A stretch of 35,772 bases of DNA from an uncultured Desulfovibrio sp. (GTDB taxonomy: Bacteria > Desulfobacterota > Desulfovibrionia > Desulfovibrionales > Desulfovibrionaceae). Shown piece after piece: positions 16,864 through 24,343 of this stretch. The notes under the pieces were generated by a model. It had not been told where the DNA came from and ran no database searches. It saw only the letters and a list, made by a program, of their open reading frames with translations. The position numbers and the translations under genes are program-made. Location of the stretch: contig NZ_CALUYG010000028.1 of NCBI RefSeq assembly GCF_944324935.1, positions 1 through 35,772 on the forward strand, read 5' to 3'. Each line of letters begins with the position of its first letter. Within the stretch, counting starts at the first letter, position 1.

Positions 16864-16892
16864 AATATAACAGATTTTTCTTTTTCGGTCGA
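16864..16892 (-). promoter_or_regulatory. Probable sigma-70 promoter of paralog 1
   Basis: On the minus strand TCGACC, 17 bases, TATATT, ending about 52 bases before the ATG. The same AAGAAAAATCTG spacer sequence survives upstream of paralog 2 (18252-18265 region), but its -10 there is degraded to CATGCT. Confidence 0.55.
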
Positions 16893-16942
16893 GCGATACC
16901 CTGTGGCAGGCTATCCGGCGGCGCACGCCGTCCGGGCGACAG

Positions 16943-16979
16943 AAAAAGAGCGGGGCACGCTTCCGCGTACTCCCGCTCT
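16943..16979 (-). terminator. Intrinsic terminator of paralog 2
   Basis: AGAGCGGG and CCCGCTCT (16947-16954, 16972-16979) form an 8-bp stem with a 17-base loop, followed by TTTTT on the minus strand, 43 bases after the stop of paralog 2. Confidence 0.75.
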
Positions 16980-17021
16980 GTAAAGGCTGCCTGCCGGAGG
17001 GGACAGGCGGAATGTATGGCC

Positions 17022-18185
17022 TCAGTTTGCCGTCTTCTTTTCGGCAGGAGCGGCCTTTTCCTTTGCCTGCGCGGCAAAGGCGTCGCGCATTTCCGCAAAC
17101 ATCGGTTTGGCCTTGGCGTACAGGGCGTCGTGGGCTTCCTTCTTGACGAGCATGTCGGCCTTGATGCGCTCAAATTCCTGTTCCGCCTCGCGCACGGTGT
17201 CCTCGTATTCCTTTTGGGTCAGGCAGACCTCAGGGTAAAATTCATTGTTGCCTTTCATCATGAGGGAAGCTGAGACAGCGACATCCTGCATGTTTCCTGC
17301 AAACATTTTTACACGAAGCGTCATGTAATATATGGCCGACTTGCAATTTTTGTATTCAGGAAATGGAGGCTCGTCGATATCAGGTCTATGTATGACTTCC
17401 AGTATCGTGGCGCTGTTCGCGAGGCCGAGGCGCATCGCTTTCGTGCAGAATTCAACGGCTTTTTTTATGTCCAAGATGGGGGGGAGAGCAAGATGCGCAC
17501 TACCGAACAGGCCGGTTGCGCGCGCCGAGCCGTTGGCGGCTGCCGCGCCCATCCAATAGCGGGATTCCGGGGTCTGGCAACCGTATTCCTTGATGTCTTG
17601 AGGAAGGATGAAGAACTCCAGTTTATCCGGCAGGCGAAACGTCTTGTCCGGGTAGGTTTCGGAAAGAAAGCCCAGAGCAAACATGGCTTCAGGATGCCCG
17701 AGCCTGGCCGCCTTGCGCAGGGTATCCGTCGCCATCTGCTGCAGCCTCGTTTCGGGGAGGTGGTCCGCCGTGGAGCATATAAACAGGGCAGCACCGATGC
17801 GGAACCAGGCTTCCTTTTCACCCAGCATACGTACGGCCCAGTCCTCCCAGAAGGCGGCGGGCGCACCGAAGAGGGGAGGGCGGTTTTCCGCTTCGGCCAG
17901 TCGGCTCATCGCGGCCAGCGCGAAGAGAGCCTCCATATCGCCGTTCAGTGCCTGTTCCCGCAGCTTGGCGGCCCCTTGCGTGTCATTCTTCCGGTAGAGG
18001 AAGGCCGCCCAGTAATAGACAGGCGAAGTATTCAGGTCTTGTTTGGTAACGGGGATGATCTGCAGGTCGTACATCCCGCCCTTACCCATAAGCCCAGGTT
18101 TGCGGATGAACAAGTCTTCAGCGTGCGACAGACACGGGACAAGGCAGAGGCTGATGGCAAGGAGAAGGATGCGAAGGATCGGCAT
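17022..18185 (-). CDS. Secreted Sel1/TPR-like repeat protein (paralog 2, intact)
   Basis: The ATG at 18185 has GAGG upstream and gives 387 residues; a longer open frame to 18575 lacks any start signal. The signal peptide is MPILRILLLAISLCLVPCLS, cleaved near SHA-ED. Helical repeats follow: GDMEALFALAAMSRL, LGHPEAMFALGFL, AAAANGSARATG and MRLGLANSATI are divergent Sel1-type units. The last 80 residues are charged and probably coiled coil (REAEQEFERIKADMLVKKEA), ending in a KEKAAPAEKK tail. Function is unknown. Sel1-like proteins usually scaffold or bind other proteins, and this one would act in the periplasm. About 350 bp is identical to paralog 1, while both flanks have diverged. Confidence 0.75.
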   Translation of the reverse strand: MPILRILLLAISLCLVPCLSHAEDLFIRKPGLMGKGGMYDLQIIPVTKQDLNTSPVYYWAAFLYRKNDTQGAAKLREQALNGDMEALFALAAMSRLAEAENRPPLFGAPAAFWEDWAVRMLGEKEAWFRIGAALFICSTADHLPETRLQQMATDTLRKAARLGHPEAMFALGFLSETYPDKTFRLPDKLEFFILPQDIKEYGCQTPESRYWMGAAAANGSARATGLFGSAHLALPPILDIKKAVEFCTKAMRLGLANSATILEVIHRPDIDEPPFPEYKNCKSAIYYMTLRVKMFAGNMQDVAVSASLMMKGNNEFYPEVCLTQKEYEDTVREAEQEFERIKADMLVKKEAHDALYAKAKPMFAEMRDAFAAQAKEKAAPAEKKTAN

Positions 18186-18314
18186 ATGTACCTCACTGGG
18201 AATAACAAGGTGAAGCGTCGTGTCGGCGGGAACGCTATCCCGGCAGCATGGCAGATTTTTCTTGTTTCGTCGAGTCATTACGCGGATGCGGCAGGCCGTG
18301 AAGATGGCAGCACA

Positions 18315-18348
18315 AGAGCGGGGCACGCTTCCCGCGTACGCCCGCTCT
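18315..18348 (-). terminator. Terminator hairpin of paralog 3
   Basis: AGAGCGGG (18315-18322) pairs with CCCGCTCT (18341-18348). It is a duplicate of the hairpin at 16947-16979, with a weaker T-run (TTGTG). Confidence 0.6.
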
Positions 18349-18390
18349 GTAAAGGATGCCTGCCGGTGGGGACAGGCGGAATGTATGGCC

Positions 18391-19560
18391 TCAGTTTGCC
18401 GCCTTCTTTTCGACAGGAGCGGCCTTTTCCTTTGCCTGCGCGGCAAAGGCGTCGCGGAGTTCCGCGAGCCGGGCTCCGGCCTTTTCCAGCAGGGCTTCCC
18501 GGGCTTTTTTCTTTTCCCGCAGGTCGGCCTTGCCGCTGACGCCCTCTTTTTTCGCTTTCCGCAGTATCTCCTCATATTCCTTACGGGTCAGGCAGGCTTT
18601 GGCGAACATTTCGTTGTCACCTTGCAGCATGAGCTGGGCAGCCTGCTCGATCTCCCGTATGTCGCCGTCCTCATCGAGGCAGGTCTCGAGGGCGGTATAG
18701 TACAGGAGCGCCTTGCAGTCGGTCGAAGGGGGGAAGGGCTTCTTCTCTCCGGCAGGATTGAGGATAAGGACTATCCTTTTCAGGGCGCTCAAAATTCCCA
18801 GGCTCATGGCCCGTGCGTAGGCTTCCAGAGCCTTGCGTTCGTCATAAACACCGTATTCATGCACGGAGTGGGCGTACCCGAAGTGGAAATTCGCCTGCGC
18901 CGATCCGGCGGCGGCCGCCGCCCCCATCCAGTAGCGGGATTCCGGCGTCCGTGCGCCGTCTTCGGGCACATCCCGCGGAAGAATGAAAAAGTCCGGATGC
19001 TCCGGCATCCGAAACGTCTTGTCCGGGAAGTCCGCGGCAAGACGGGCCAGACCGTACATGGCCTCGGGGTGTCCGAGGGCGACGGATTTTCGCAGGTATT
19101 CCGCCACGATCCGGTTTATTTCTGTCTGGGGCAGTCCGGGGGTAGCGCTGATGGTGTGCAGTATACAGGCCAGAAGGTAGCAGCCTTCCTTTTCACCGAA
19201 CAGGCGGATGAGCCACTCCTCCCAGAAGGAGGCGGGCGCGCCGAAAAGGGACGCCCCACCGTTTGGCCGTTCCAGCGTACTCAGGGCGACCAGCAACAGG
19301 AAATCGACCGGATCACCATTCAGTGCGTTGTCGCGTATTTTTTCCGCCGTGACCTTGTCCTGTTTCCGGCAGATTTCGTCCGGCTGCATGAGCCGGAGCG
19401 GGAGCTCCGCTTCCGGGCAGGGGGCCTGTTCGGATGTTGGGGAGGCCGTTTTCCCGGCGGCTGGGGAAGCCTCGTCTTTCCGGGCCTCCTCGCCCTGTGA
19501 AGGGGAGGGGGCAAGCAGGAGGCCAAGCACGAAGAGCGGAGCGAGCAGGGAGCGGAGCAA
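18391..19560 (-). CDS. Secreted Sel1/TPR-like repeat protein (paralog 3, divergent)
   Basis: This is 389 residues from a TTG start at 19560, supported by GGGAGG six bases upstream. Signal peptide: LRSLLAPLFVLGLLLAPSPS, followed by a short Pro/Ala/Glu linker. It shares the block order of paralogs 1 and 2: NALNGDPVDFLLLVALS, LFGAPASFWEEWLIRLFGEKE, LGHPEAMYGLARL, TPESRYWMGAAAAAGSA, then ACLTRKEYEEILRKAKKE and a KEKAAPVEKK tail. It is clearly homologous but only about half identical by eye. It is upstream of the other two on the same strand. Each copy has its own terminator, so they are probably expressed separately. Function is unknown. Confidence 0.75.
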   Translation of the reverse strand: MLRSLLAPLFVLGLLLAPSPSQGEEARKDEASPAAGKTASPTSEQAPCPEAELPLRLMQPDEICRKQDKVTAEKIRDNALNGDPVDFLLLVALSTLERPNGGASLFGAPASFWEEWLIRLFGEKEGCYLLACILHTISATPGLPQTEINRIVAEYLRKSVALGHPEAMYGLARLAADFPDKTFRMPEHPDFFILPRDVPEDGARTPESRYWMGAAAAAGSAQANFHFGYAHSVHEYGVYDERKALEAYARAMSLGILSALKRIVLILNPAGEKKPFPPSTDCKALLYYTALETCLDEDGDIREIEQAAQLMLQGDNEMFAKACLTRKEYEEILRKAKKEGVSGKADLREKKKAREALLEKAGARLAELRDAFAAQAKEKAAPVEKKAAN

Positions 19561-19701
19561 GGTGAGCCTCCCGCGGGCAGCGCCGGGAGATGCAATACGC
19601 CTTGCCCGGCGGCGCGTGAACCGGGCGGCGGATGCCTGTCACAGGGCAGGATATGCCCCGGGTAGACGTTTTGCCAGAAAAAAATGGGAAGAATTTTTTT
19701 A

Positions 19702-19730
19702 TTGACTTTGAAATTCTTTTTCAATTAGTC
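19702..19730 (+). promoter_or_regulatory. Promoter with Fur-box-like operator ahead of DUF2325-feoB
   Basis: TTGACT (19702-19707) with a weak -10 near 19725-19730. Between them is TGAAATTCTTTTTCA (19709-19723), a palindrome matching the TGAAAAT-N-ATTTTCA motif proposed for Fur in Desulfovibrio at 12 of 14 defined bases. Iron-loaded Fur bound here would block RNA polymerase. Confidence 0.7.
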
Positions 19731-19788
19731 TGCTTTTCAGAAAGGACATCAAACCTGTGCCGAAAGGCGCAGCTTCAGGAGAAGACCC

Positions 19789-20070
19789 ATGTGCGTTACG
19801 CTTATCGGCGGTATGGACAGACTCAAGCCCGAATACATCGCCGCGGCCCGCGAGGGCGGAGCCACCCTCAAGTGCATCAGCCGCAATGAGCGCAACTTTA
19901 CGGACAAGATCGGCAACCCCGACGCCATCATCGTCTTTACCAACAAGGTCTCTCACGAGGCGCGGCGCAAGGCGCTGGAGCATGCGCGCGCCCGGCGCAT
20001 CCCCATCCACATGATCCATTCGTGCGGCGTGTCGTCGCTGCGCGAATGTCTGTCGGCACAGCGGGCTTGA
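19789..20070 (+). CDS. DUF2325 domain protein (iron-uptake neighbour)
   Basis: A 93-residue cytoplasmic protein with AGGAG upstream of the ATG. The whole length fits DUF2325: it opens with MCVTLIGGMDRLKPEY, carries PDAIIVFTNKVSHEA in the middle, and ends IPIHMIHSCGVSSLREC. The conserved Cys in HSCGVSSLREC and the early Cys could bind metal. Small DUF2325 proteins are often found before feoB in Desulfovibrio, and one precedes it here by 92 bases. A role as an accessory or regulator of ferrous iron uptake is inference. It is not FeoA, which has an SH3-like fold and is not present in this window. Confidence 0.8.
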   Translation: MCVTLIGGMDRLKPEYIAAAREGGATLKCISRNERNFTDKIGNPDAIIVFTNKVSHEARRKALEHARARRIPIHMIHSCGVSSLRECLSAQRA

Positions 20071-20102
20071 CATCGACGGCGATTTGTCGCATGACTCCAC
20101 GA

Positions 20103-20117
20103 GGAAAATGAATTTCA
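20103..20117 (+). promoter_or_regulatory. Second Fur-box-like site, between DUF2325 gene and feoB
   Basis: GGAAAATGAATTTCA matches TGAAAAT-N-ATTTTCA at 12 of 14 defined bases. It lies 46-60 bases ahead of the feoB ATG. It could control a second start for feoB alone or strengthen repression of the pair. Confidence 0.5.
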
Positions 20118-20162
20118 ATTTTTTGAAGGATACGCGGGACGACGCGAGCGAGGAGATCGGAA

Positions 20163-22385
20163 ATGAGTGCTGTCATCCAATTCAGCGAAGCGGGCAGGCA
20201 GAGCGGCGACCGGCCGCTGCGCATCGCGCTGGCGGGCAACCCCAATTGCGGCAAGACCACGGTATTCAATGCCTACACCGGGGCGCGCCAGCATGTGGGC
20301 AACTACCCCGGCGTGACGGTGGACCGCAAGGAAGGCCCGGTGCGCCACGGGCAGGAGAACGTCACCCTGGTCGACCTGCCGGGGACCTATTCCCTCACCG
20401 CCTACTCGCAGGAAGAGATCGTGGCCCGCGCGGAGCTGGCCAGCGGCAACGTGCAGGCCGTCATCAACGTCGTCGATGCCTCGGCTCTGGAGCGTAACCT
20501 CCTGCTCACCGTGCAGATGCTGGAGATGGGCTTGCCGGTGGTGCTGGCCTGCAACATGATGGACGAGGCCCGCAAGGCGGGCATCCATATCGATATCGAC
20601 AGGCTCTCGCACATGCTGGGCATCCCGGTGGTCTCCACCGTGGCCCGCAACGGCGAAGGCCTCAAGGAGGCCATGAGCGAGGCCGTCCGGCTGGCGAAGG
20701 CGGGCGAACGGCATGTGCTGGAAGTCAACTACGGGGCCGACGTCAACGAGGGCATCATGGCCATGCAGGCCATCATTGAACGGGAAAAGCTGCTGCCCAA
20801 ATACGCGGCCCGCTGGATCGCCGTAAAACTCATGGAGGGCGACCCGGAACTGAGGCAGGAGCTGCGCGCGGCCAACGCCACGGCGGCGCAGGAGATGGAA
20901 GGCATCTGCCGCCGGGTGGCCGACCATATCCGCACCGCTCACAACGTCAGCATGGAATCCCACATCACGGATGCCCGTTACGGCTTCATCCGCGGCCTGC
21001 TGCGGGATGGCGTCATCCGGCAGGATGCGGGCAAGGACCGCCTCGCCCTGTCCGACAAGCTCGACAAGGTGCTGACCAACGCCTTTTTCGGCCCGCTCAT
21101 CATGCTGGTGGTGCTGTATGCGGTATTCCAGATCACCATCGAGATCGGGGCCTATCCCCAGGGCTGGGTGGAAGACGCCTGCGGGGCGCTCGGCGAACTG
21201 TTCGCGGGCATCATTCCTGAAGGGGATCTCCAGTCGCTGGTGGTGGACGGCATCATCGGCGGCGTGGGGGGCGTGCTGAGTTTCGCGCCGCTCATCGTCA
21301 TCATGTTCGCGCTCATCGCCTTCATGGAGGACAGCGGCTACATGGCGCGCATCGCCTACATGATGGACAGGGTGTTCCGCGCCTTCGGCCTGCACGGGGC
21401 CTCGGTCATGCCCTACGTCATCTCAGGCGGCATCGCGGGCGGCTGCGCCATCCCCGGCGCCATGGCCACGCGCACCCTGCGCAGCCCCAAGGAGAAGCTG
21501 GCTACCCTGCTGACCCTGCCCTACATGAGCTGCGGGGCCAAGCTGCCCGTGTTCCTCCTGCTGGCGGCCGCCTTCTTCGGCAGTCAGGCCCCTACGGTCA
21601 TGGTGCTCATCATGCTTTCCGGCTGGGTCTTCGCCCTGCTGGTGGCCCGCCTGCTGCGTTCCACCATCATCCGGGGCGAGGCCACGCCCTTCGTCATGGA
21701 GCTGCCTCCCTACCGCCTGCCCACCCTGTTCAGCGTGCTTATGCACTGCTGGGAACGCACATGGATGTACGTCAAGAAGGCCGGTACGGTCATCCTGGCC
21801 ATCTCCATCATCATCTGGGCCGGCCTGACCTATCCCAAGCTTTCCGATGAGGAGGCCGCCGCCTTCGATGCCCGCATCGAGGCGCTGAACGCCCAGAGGG
21901 AAGCCCTGCCCGAAGGGGACGCCGCCCGCGCCGCGCTGGAAGAGCAGGTGACCAGGCTGGAAGAGGAGAAGGGCGCCGCCGAGCTGGCACACAGCTTTGC
22001 CGGTCGTCTGGGCAAGCTCATCGAGCCCGTCACCGCGCCCGCCGGCTTCGAATGGCGCACCGATATCGCCCTGCTGGCGGGCATCGCGGCCAAGGAAGCC
22101 GTCGTCTCCACCCTGGGCACGGCCTACTCCCTCGGCGACGTGGATCCCGAAGACGCCACGCCGCTGGAGAGCCTGCTCCAGGCCACGCCCGGCTGGTCCA
22201 AGGCCACGGCGCTCTCCCTGATGCTCTTCGTACTGCTCTATTCTCCCTGCTTCGTCTCGCTGGTGGTCATCCAGCGCGAGGCGGGCGGCTGGCGCTGGCT
22301 GTTCTTCTCGCTGTTCTTCAATACGGCGCTGGCCTATGTGGTGGCCGTGGCGGCCTATCAGATCGGCCTTGTCGTCTGGAACTGA
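20163..22385 (+). CDS. feoB: Ferrous iron transport protein FeoB
   Basis: A 740-residue protein of normal FeoB length. The N-terminal G domain shows GNPNCGKTT (25-33), the T in GVTVDRK, DLPG (71-74) and NMMD (131-134). A helical spacer domain (about 180-300) follows, then the membrane part with the two Gate motifs, including GGVGGVLSFAPLIVIMF, SGGIAGGCAIPGAMATRTL and LPYMSCGAKLPVF (Cys in the proposed pore). A charged, probably coiled-coil insert (about 555-605) sits between membrane segments. It imports Fe2+ across the inner membrane, driven or gated by GTP. It follows the DUF2325 gene and two Fur-like sites; no feoA or feoC is next to it. Confidence 0.96.
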   Translation: MSAVIQFSEAGRQSGDRPLRIALAGNPNCGKTTVFNAYTGARQHVGNYPGVTVDRKEGPVRHGQENVTLVDLPGTYSLTAYSQEEIVARAELASGNVQAVINVVDASALERNLLLTVQMLEMGLPVVLACNMMDEARKAGIHIDIDRLSHMLGIPVVSTVARNGEGLKEAMSEAVRLAKAGERHVLEVNYGADVNEGIMAMQAIIEREKLLPKYAARWIAVKLMEGDPELRQELRAANATAAQEMEGICRRVADHIRTAHNVSMESHITDARYGFIRGLLRDGVIRQDAGKDRLALSDKLDKVLTNAFFGPLIMLVVLYAVFQITIEIGAYPQGWVEDACGALGELFAGIIPEGDLQSLVVDGIIGGVGGVLSFAPLIVIMFALIAFMEDSGYMARIAYMMDRVFRAFGLHGASVMPYVISGGIAGGCAIPGAMATRTLRSPKEKLATLLTLPYMSCGAKLPVFLLLAAAFFGSQAPTVMVLIMLSGWVFALLVARLLRSTIIRGEATPFVMELPPYRLPTLFSVLMHCWERTWMYVKKAGTVILAISIIIWAGLTYPKLSDEEAAAFDARIEALNAQREALPEGDAARAALEEQVTRLEEEKGAAELAHSFAGRLGKLIEPVTAPAGFEWRTDIALLAGIAAKEAVVSTLGTAYSLGDVDPEDATPLESLLQATPGWSKATALSLMLFVLLYSPCFVSLVVIQREAGGWRWLFFSLFFNTALAYVVAVAAYQIGLVVWN

Positions 22386-22411
22386 TCCCCCATCATCCAT
22401 CCTCCCTCTCT

Positions 22412-22459
22412 GCCCGTGCCGACGCCTTGACAAGGCGGTGTGGCACGGGCATGATTTTT
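22412..22459 (+). terminator. Intrinsic terminator of feoB
   Basis: GCCCGTGCC (22412-22420) pairs with GGCACGGGC (22442-22450). An inner CGCCTT-GAC-AAGGCG hairpin is nested inside, and ATGATTTTT follows. It starts 27 bases after the feoB stop. Confidence 0.85.
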
Positions 22460-22632
22460 CCCACTGGCACGCGGCGGGCGTCACGGCGACGGTCCCGCGC
22501 TGTCCTGAGCCAGGGGTTGCGAATCCCCCCGAAGCGGCAAGGCGGCATGGTTGCCCCCTGTCGCACGCAGCCCTTGCCCGGTGCGTGCGGATACGGTGGA
22601 AGGAAAGGGCACTGTGTGCCGAGGAGGTTCTC
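22460..22632 (+). other. Untranslated stretch before the SNase-like gene
   Basis: No convincing gene, tRNA or riboswitch. It contains a GGGGTTGCGAATCCCC hairpin (about 22522-22537) that mimics a tRNA T-arm but has no matching acceptor or anticodon arm. Confidence 0.4.
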
Positions 22633-23121
22633 ATGCGCGTCCTCATGCGGAGTTTACTGGTACTGCTCGTGTTCTGTCTGCTGGGATCCGAACCGGCACA
22701 GGCCTTTGTGGCCTATGTGCGGAACGTGGAGGACGGCAATTGCATCTCCGTCTCCCGCAGCCGCGGCGCACAGGACGAGACGGAGCTCTTCTGCTTTTAC
22801 GGCATCTCCGCCCCGCGTGGCCGGCAGCCCATGGCGGTGGACGCCAAGGCCCTCGTCCGTCGCATGCTCAAGCCGGGAACGCGCATCACCATCCAGTCTC
22901 CCCTTGAGGACGACAAGGGGCGGCAATGCGCGCTGATCTATGTGGACGGCGTCTCCCTCAGCTCATCCCTGCTTGAGGCGGGGCTGGCCTGGGTCGACCG
23001 GAAGAACTGCAAGGCCATGTTCTGCCCGCGCTGGTATCGCACCGAGCAGGCGGCGGCGGCGGGGGGCAAGGGGATCTGGGGACTGGGACTCAACTCCATG
23101 CCGTGGCAGTGGCAGGAATGA
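22633..23121 (+). CDS. Secreted SNase-like (thermonuclease-fold) protein with degenerate active site
   Basis: The ATG at 22633 has GAGGAGG 5 bases upstream, giving 162 residues. A signal peptide (MRVLMRSLLVLLVFCLLGS to AQA) exports it. The fold pattern is clear: AYVRNVEDGNCISV for the first strands, YGISAPRGRQPMAVDA for the active-site turn, DDKGRQCALIYVDG for the central strand with GR, and LLEAGLAWV then WYRTEQAAAAGGKGIWG for the end helices. However, family members have R-L-x-G-I-D-A-P-E at the turn; here the Arg is Phe, the Asp is Ser and the Glu is Arg. The DGD motif reads DGN. Catalytic Arg, Asp and Glu are therefore missing, so a binding role fits better than nuclease activity. It is the first gene of a three-gene group. 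Confidence 0.75.
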   Translation: MRVLMRSLLVLLVFCLLGSEPAQAFVAYVRNVEDGNCISVSRSRGAQDETELFCFYGISAPRGRQPMAVDAKALVRRMLKPGTRITIQSPLEDDKGRQCALIYVDGVSLSSSLLEAGLAWVDRKNCKAMFCPRWYRTEQAAAAGGKGIWGLGLNSMPWQWQE

Positions 23122-23133
23122 CAGGAGCGAACG

Positions 23134-23562
23134 ATGGATATGGCATGGCCGCAGGAATTTCAGGATATGCTGGCAGGCTGGCGGACGGATCCCGTGGGGG
23201 CGCGTTCCGCTTTTGAAGGCTATGCCGCCTGGCTGGCGGCGCTGCCCGGGGTGACGCTTTTCTTCAAGGCCCGGCCCGGCGTGAGCTACTCCCTGCGCGC
23301 CCGGCATGCGGCGCAGAAAACGCGGGAAGTGTTCGTGCTGGTGGACGTGGTGGATGACGACCCGGAAAACCGCTGGCTCTCCGTCTGCTTTTATGCCGAC
23401 ATGGTGACCGATCCCGAAGAGCGCGGCGACTTTGTGCCGGGCGGCCTCCTGGGGGCGGATGCCTGCTGCCTGACCCTGGATGAAGATGACGGCGGAGCGC
23501 GCGACTACATCGCCGCCCGCCTGGCCGAGGCCGCCGCCGCTGCCGCCGAGGGGCGCGAGTGA
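23134..23562 (+). CDS. Hypothetical protein
   Basis: A 142-residue soluble protein with AGGAG seven bases ahead of the ATG. It has no signal peptide and is acidic. It shows an alpha/beta pattern: a helical start with WPQEFQDMLAGW, then PGVTLFFKARPGVSYSLRA, REVFVLVDVVDDD, NRWLSVCFYADMVTDPEE and a helical Ala-rich end. I do not recognise the family. It sits 12 bases after the SNase-like gene and its stop overlaps the start of the exonuclease by 4 bases (GTGA), so it is translationally coupled to the exonuclease. Confidence 0.7.
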   Translation: MDMAWPQEFQDMLAGWRTDPVGARSAFEGYAAWLAALPGVTLFFKARPGVSYSLRARHAAQKTREVFVLVDVVDDDPENRWLSVCFYADMVTDPEERGDFVPGGLLGADACCLTLDEDDGGARDYIAARLAEAAAAAAEGRE

Positions 23563-24080
23563 GCGAAGGGACGGGCATCGCCCTGGATTTCGAGACCTCC
23601 GGCTACGCGGCGGACAGCGCCTGCGCCGTAGGCATGGCCCGGCTGGAAGAGGGCAGGGTGGCGGATCGCTTTTACGCCCTCATTCGTCCGCCGTCTTCCT
23701 TTATCCGCTTTACCGATGTGCACGGGCTGACCTGGCCCATGCTCAGGGATGCGCCCACCTTTGCACAGCTCTGGCCGCGGCTTGCCGCCTTCATGCAGGG
23801 GGCGGCGTGGTTCGTCGCGCACAACGCCTCCTTTGACCGGCGGGTGCTCATCGCCTGTTGCCGGGCCGCCGGCATCGCCGAGCCCCGTTTGCCCTTTTAC
23901 TGCACCCTCAAGGGCTCGCGGCGCAGCCTGCCGCTGCCGTCGCACCGCCTGAGCAGCGTGTGCGCCCATTTCCAGATCCCCCTCCAGCACCATCACGCGG
24001 GCTCGGATGCCGAAGCCTGCGCCGAGATCTATTTGCGGCTGCGCGCGCTGGGCGTGACGCCGGCCCAGATGAAGGCCTGA
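23559..24080 (+). CDS. DEDDh-family 3'-5' exonuclease (DnaQ-like)
   Basis: 173 residues from a GTG start that overlaps the previous stop. All three exonuclease motifs are present: Exo I ALDFETSG (Asp-x-Glu metal ligands, about residues 8-15), Exo II VAHNASFDRRVL (about 87-98) and Exo III HHAGSDAEACAE (about 144-155, with the His and Asp of DEDDh). It would remove 3'-terminal nucleotides from DNA or RNA. It has no polymerase or BRCT domain and is shorter than the DNA polymerase epsilon subunit. It is therefore best seen as a stand-alone exonuclease of the Pol III epsilon-like group, in repair or RNA turnover. Confidence 0.87.
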   Translation: MSEGTGIALDFETSGYAADSACAVGMARLEEGRVADRFYALIRPPSSFIRFTDVHGLTWPMLRDAPTFAQLWPRLAAFMQGAAWFVAHNASFDRRVLIACCRAAGIAEPRLPFYCTLKGSRRSLPLPSHRLSSVCAHFQIPLQHHHAGSDAEACAEIYLRLRALGVTPAQMKA

Positions 24081-24116
24081 TCAGCCTGTCGGCCGCTCCC
24101 GCCCGGCATGCACGTT

Positions 24117-24150
24117 GCCGGCGGCCGGTGTGGCCTGCGCCGGCGTCTTT
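24117..24150 (+). terminator. Possible terminator after the exonuclease gene
   Basis: GCCGGCG (24117-24123) pairs with CGCCGGC (24138-24144), with GGCC self-pairing inside; GTCTTT follows. The T-run is weak. Confidence 0.4.
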
Positions 24151-24200
24151 GGCCGCATCTCTTCTTTTCTTCCCTCGCCTTTCCTGTTTTCTCCATGATT

Positions 24201-24218
24201 TTGTGTCTGCGATCACAC
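24201..24218 (+). promoter_or_regulatory. Upstream HcpR/CRP-type site (imperfect)
   Basis: TTGTGT-CTGCGA-TCACAC matches TTGTGA-N6-TCACAA at 10 of 12 bases. It lies 49 bases upstream of the perfect site, in the same orientation. Confidence 0.5.
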
Positions 24219-24248
24219 TTTTCCCCAAGAGAGAAAGAAAGAATCCTT

Positions 24249-24268
24249 CTTGTGATTTGCATCACAAG
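24249..24268 (+). promoter_or_regulatory. HcpR-type operator of nrfHA
   Basis: CTTGTGATTTGCATCACAAG is a perfect palindrome (8+4+8). Its core TTGTGA-N6-TCACAA is the motif assigned by comparative genomics to HcpR, a CRP/FNR-family regulator of nitrosative stress and nitrite genes in sulfate reducers. It lies about 80 bases ahead of nrfH, where an activator would sit. E. coli CRP sites look similar, so which protein binds is inferred from the nrfHA context. Confidence 0.8.
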
Positions 24269-24307
24269 CGGAATGTATGCTATGTCCGACACAGTATGAG
24301 GAGGACT

Positions 24308-24343
24308 ATGGTGCGGACTTCAGCAGGAAGGAGGATGTTATGA
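24308..24343 (+). CDS. Possible 11-residue leader peptide overlapping nrfH
   Basis: ATG at 24308 with GAGGAGG just upstream (3-base gap), reading MVRTSAGRRML. Its TGA overlaps the nrfH ATG (ATGA). Its last codons contain the nrfH ribosome site, so translating it could expose or block nrfH initiation. It is too short to judge by conservation. Confidence 0.3.
   Translation: MVRTSAGRRML

Noticed and set aside
22522..22537. GGGGTTGCGAATCCCC as part of a tRNA
   Set aside because: The loop has 8 bases instead of 7, and no acceptor, D or anticodon arm fits around it.
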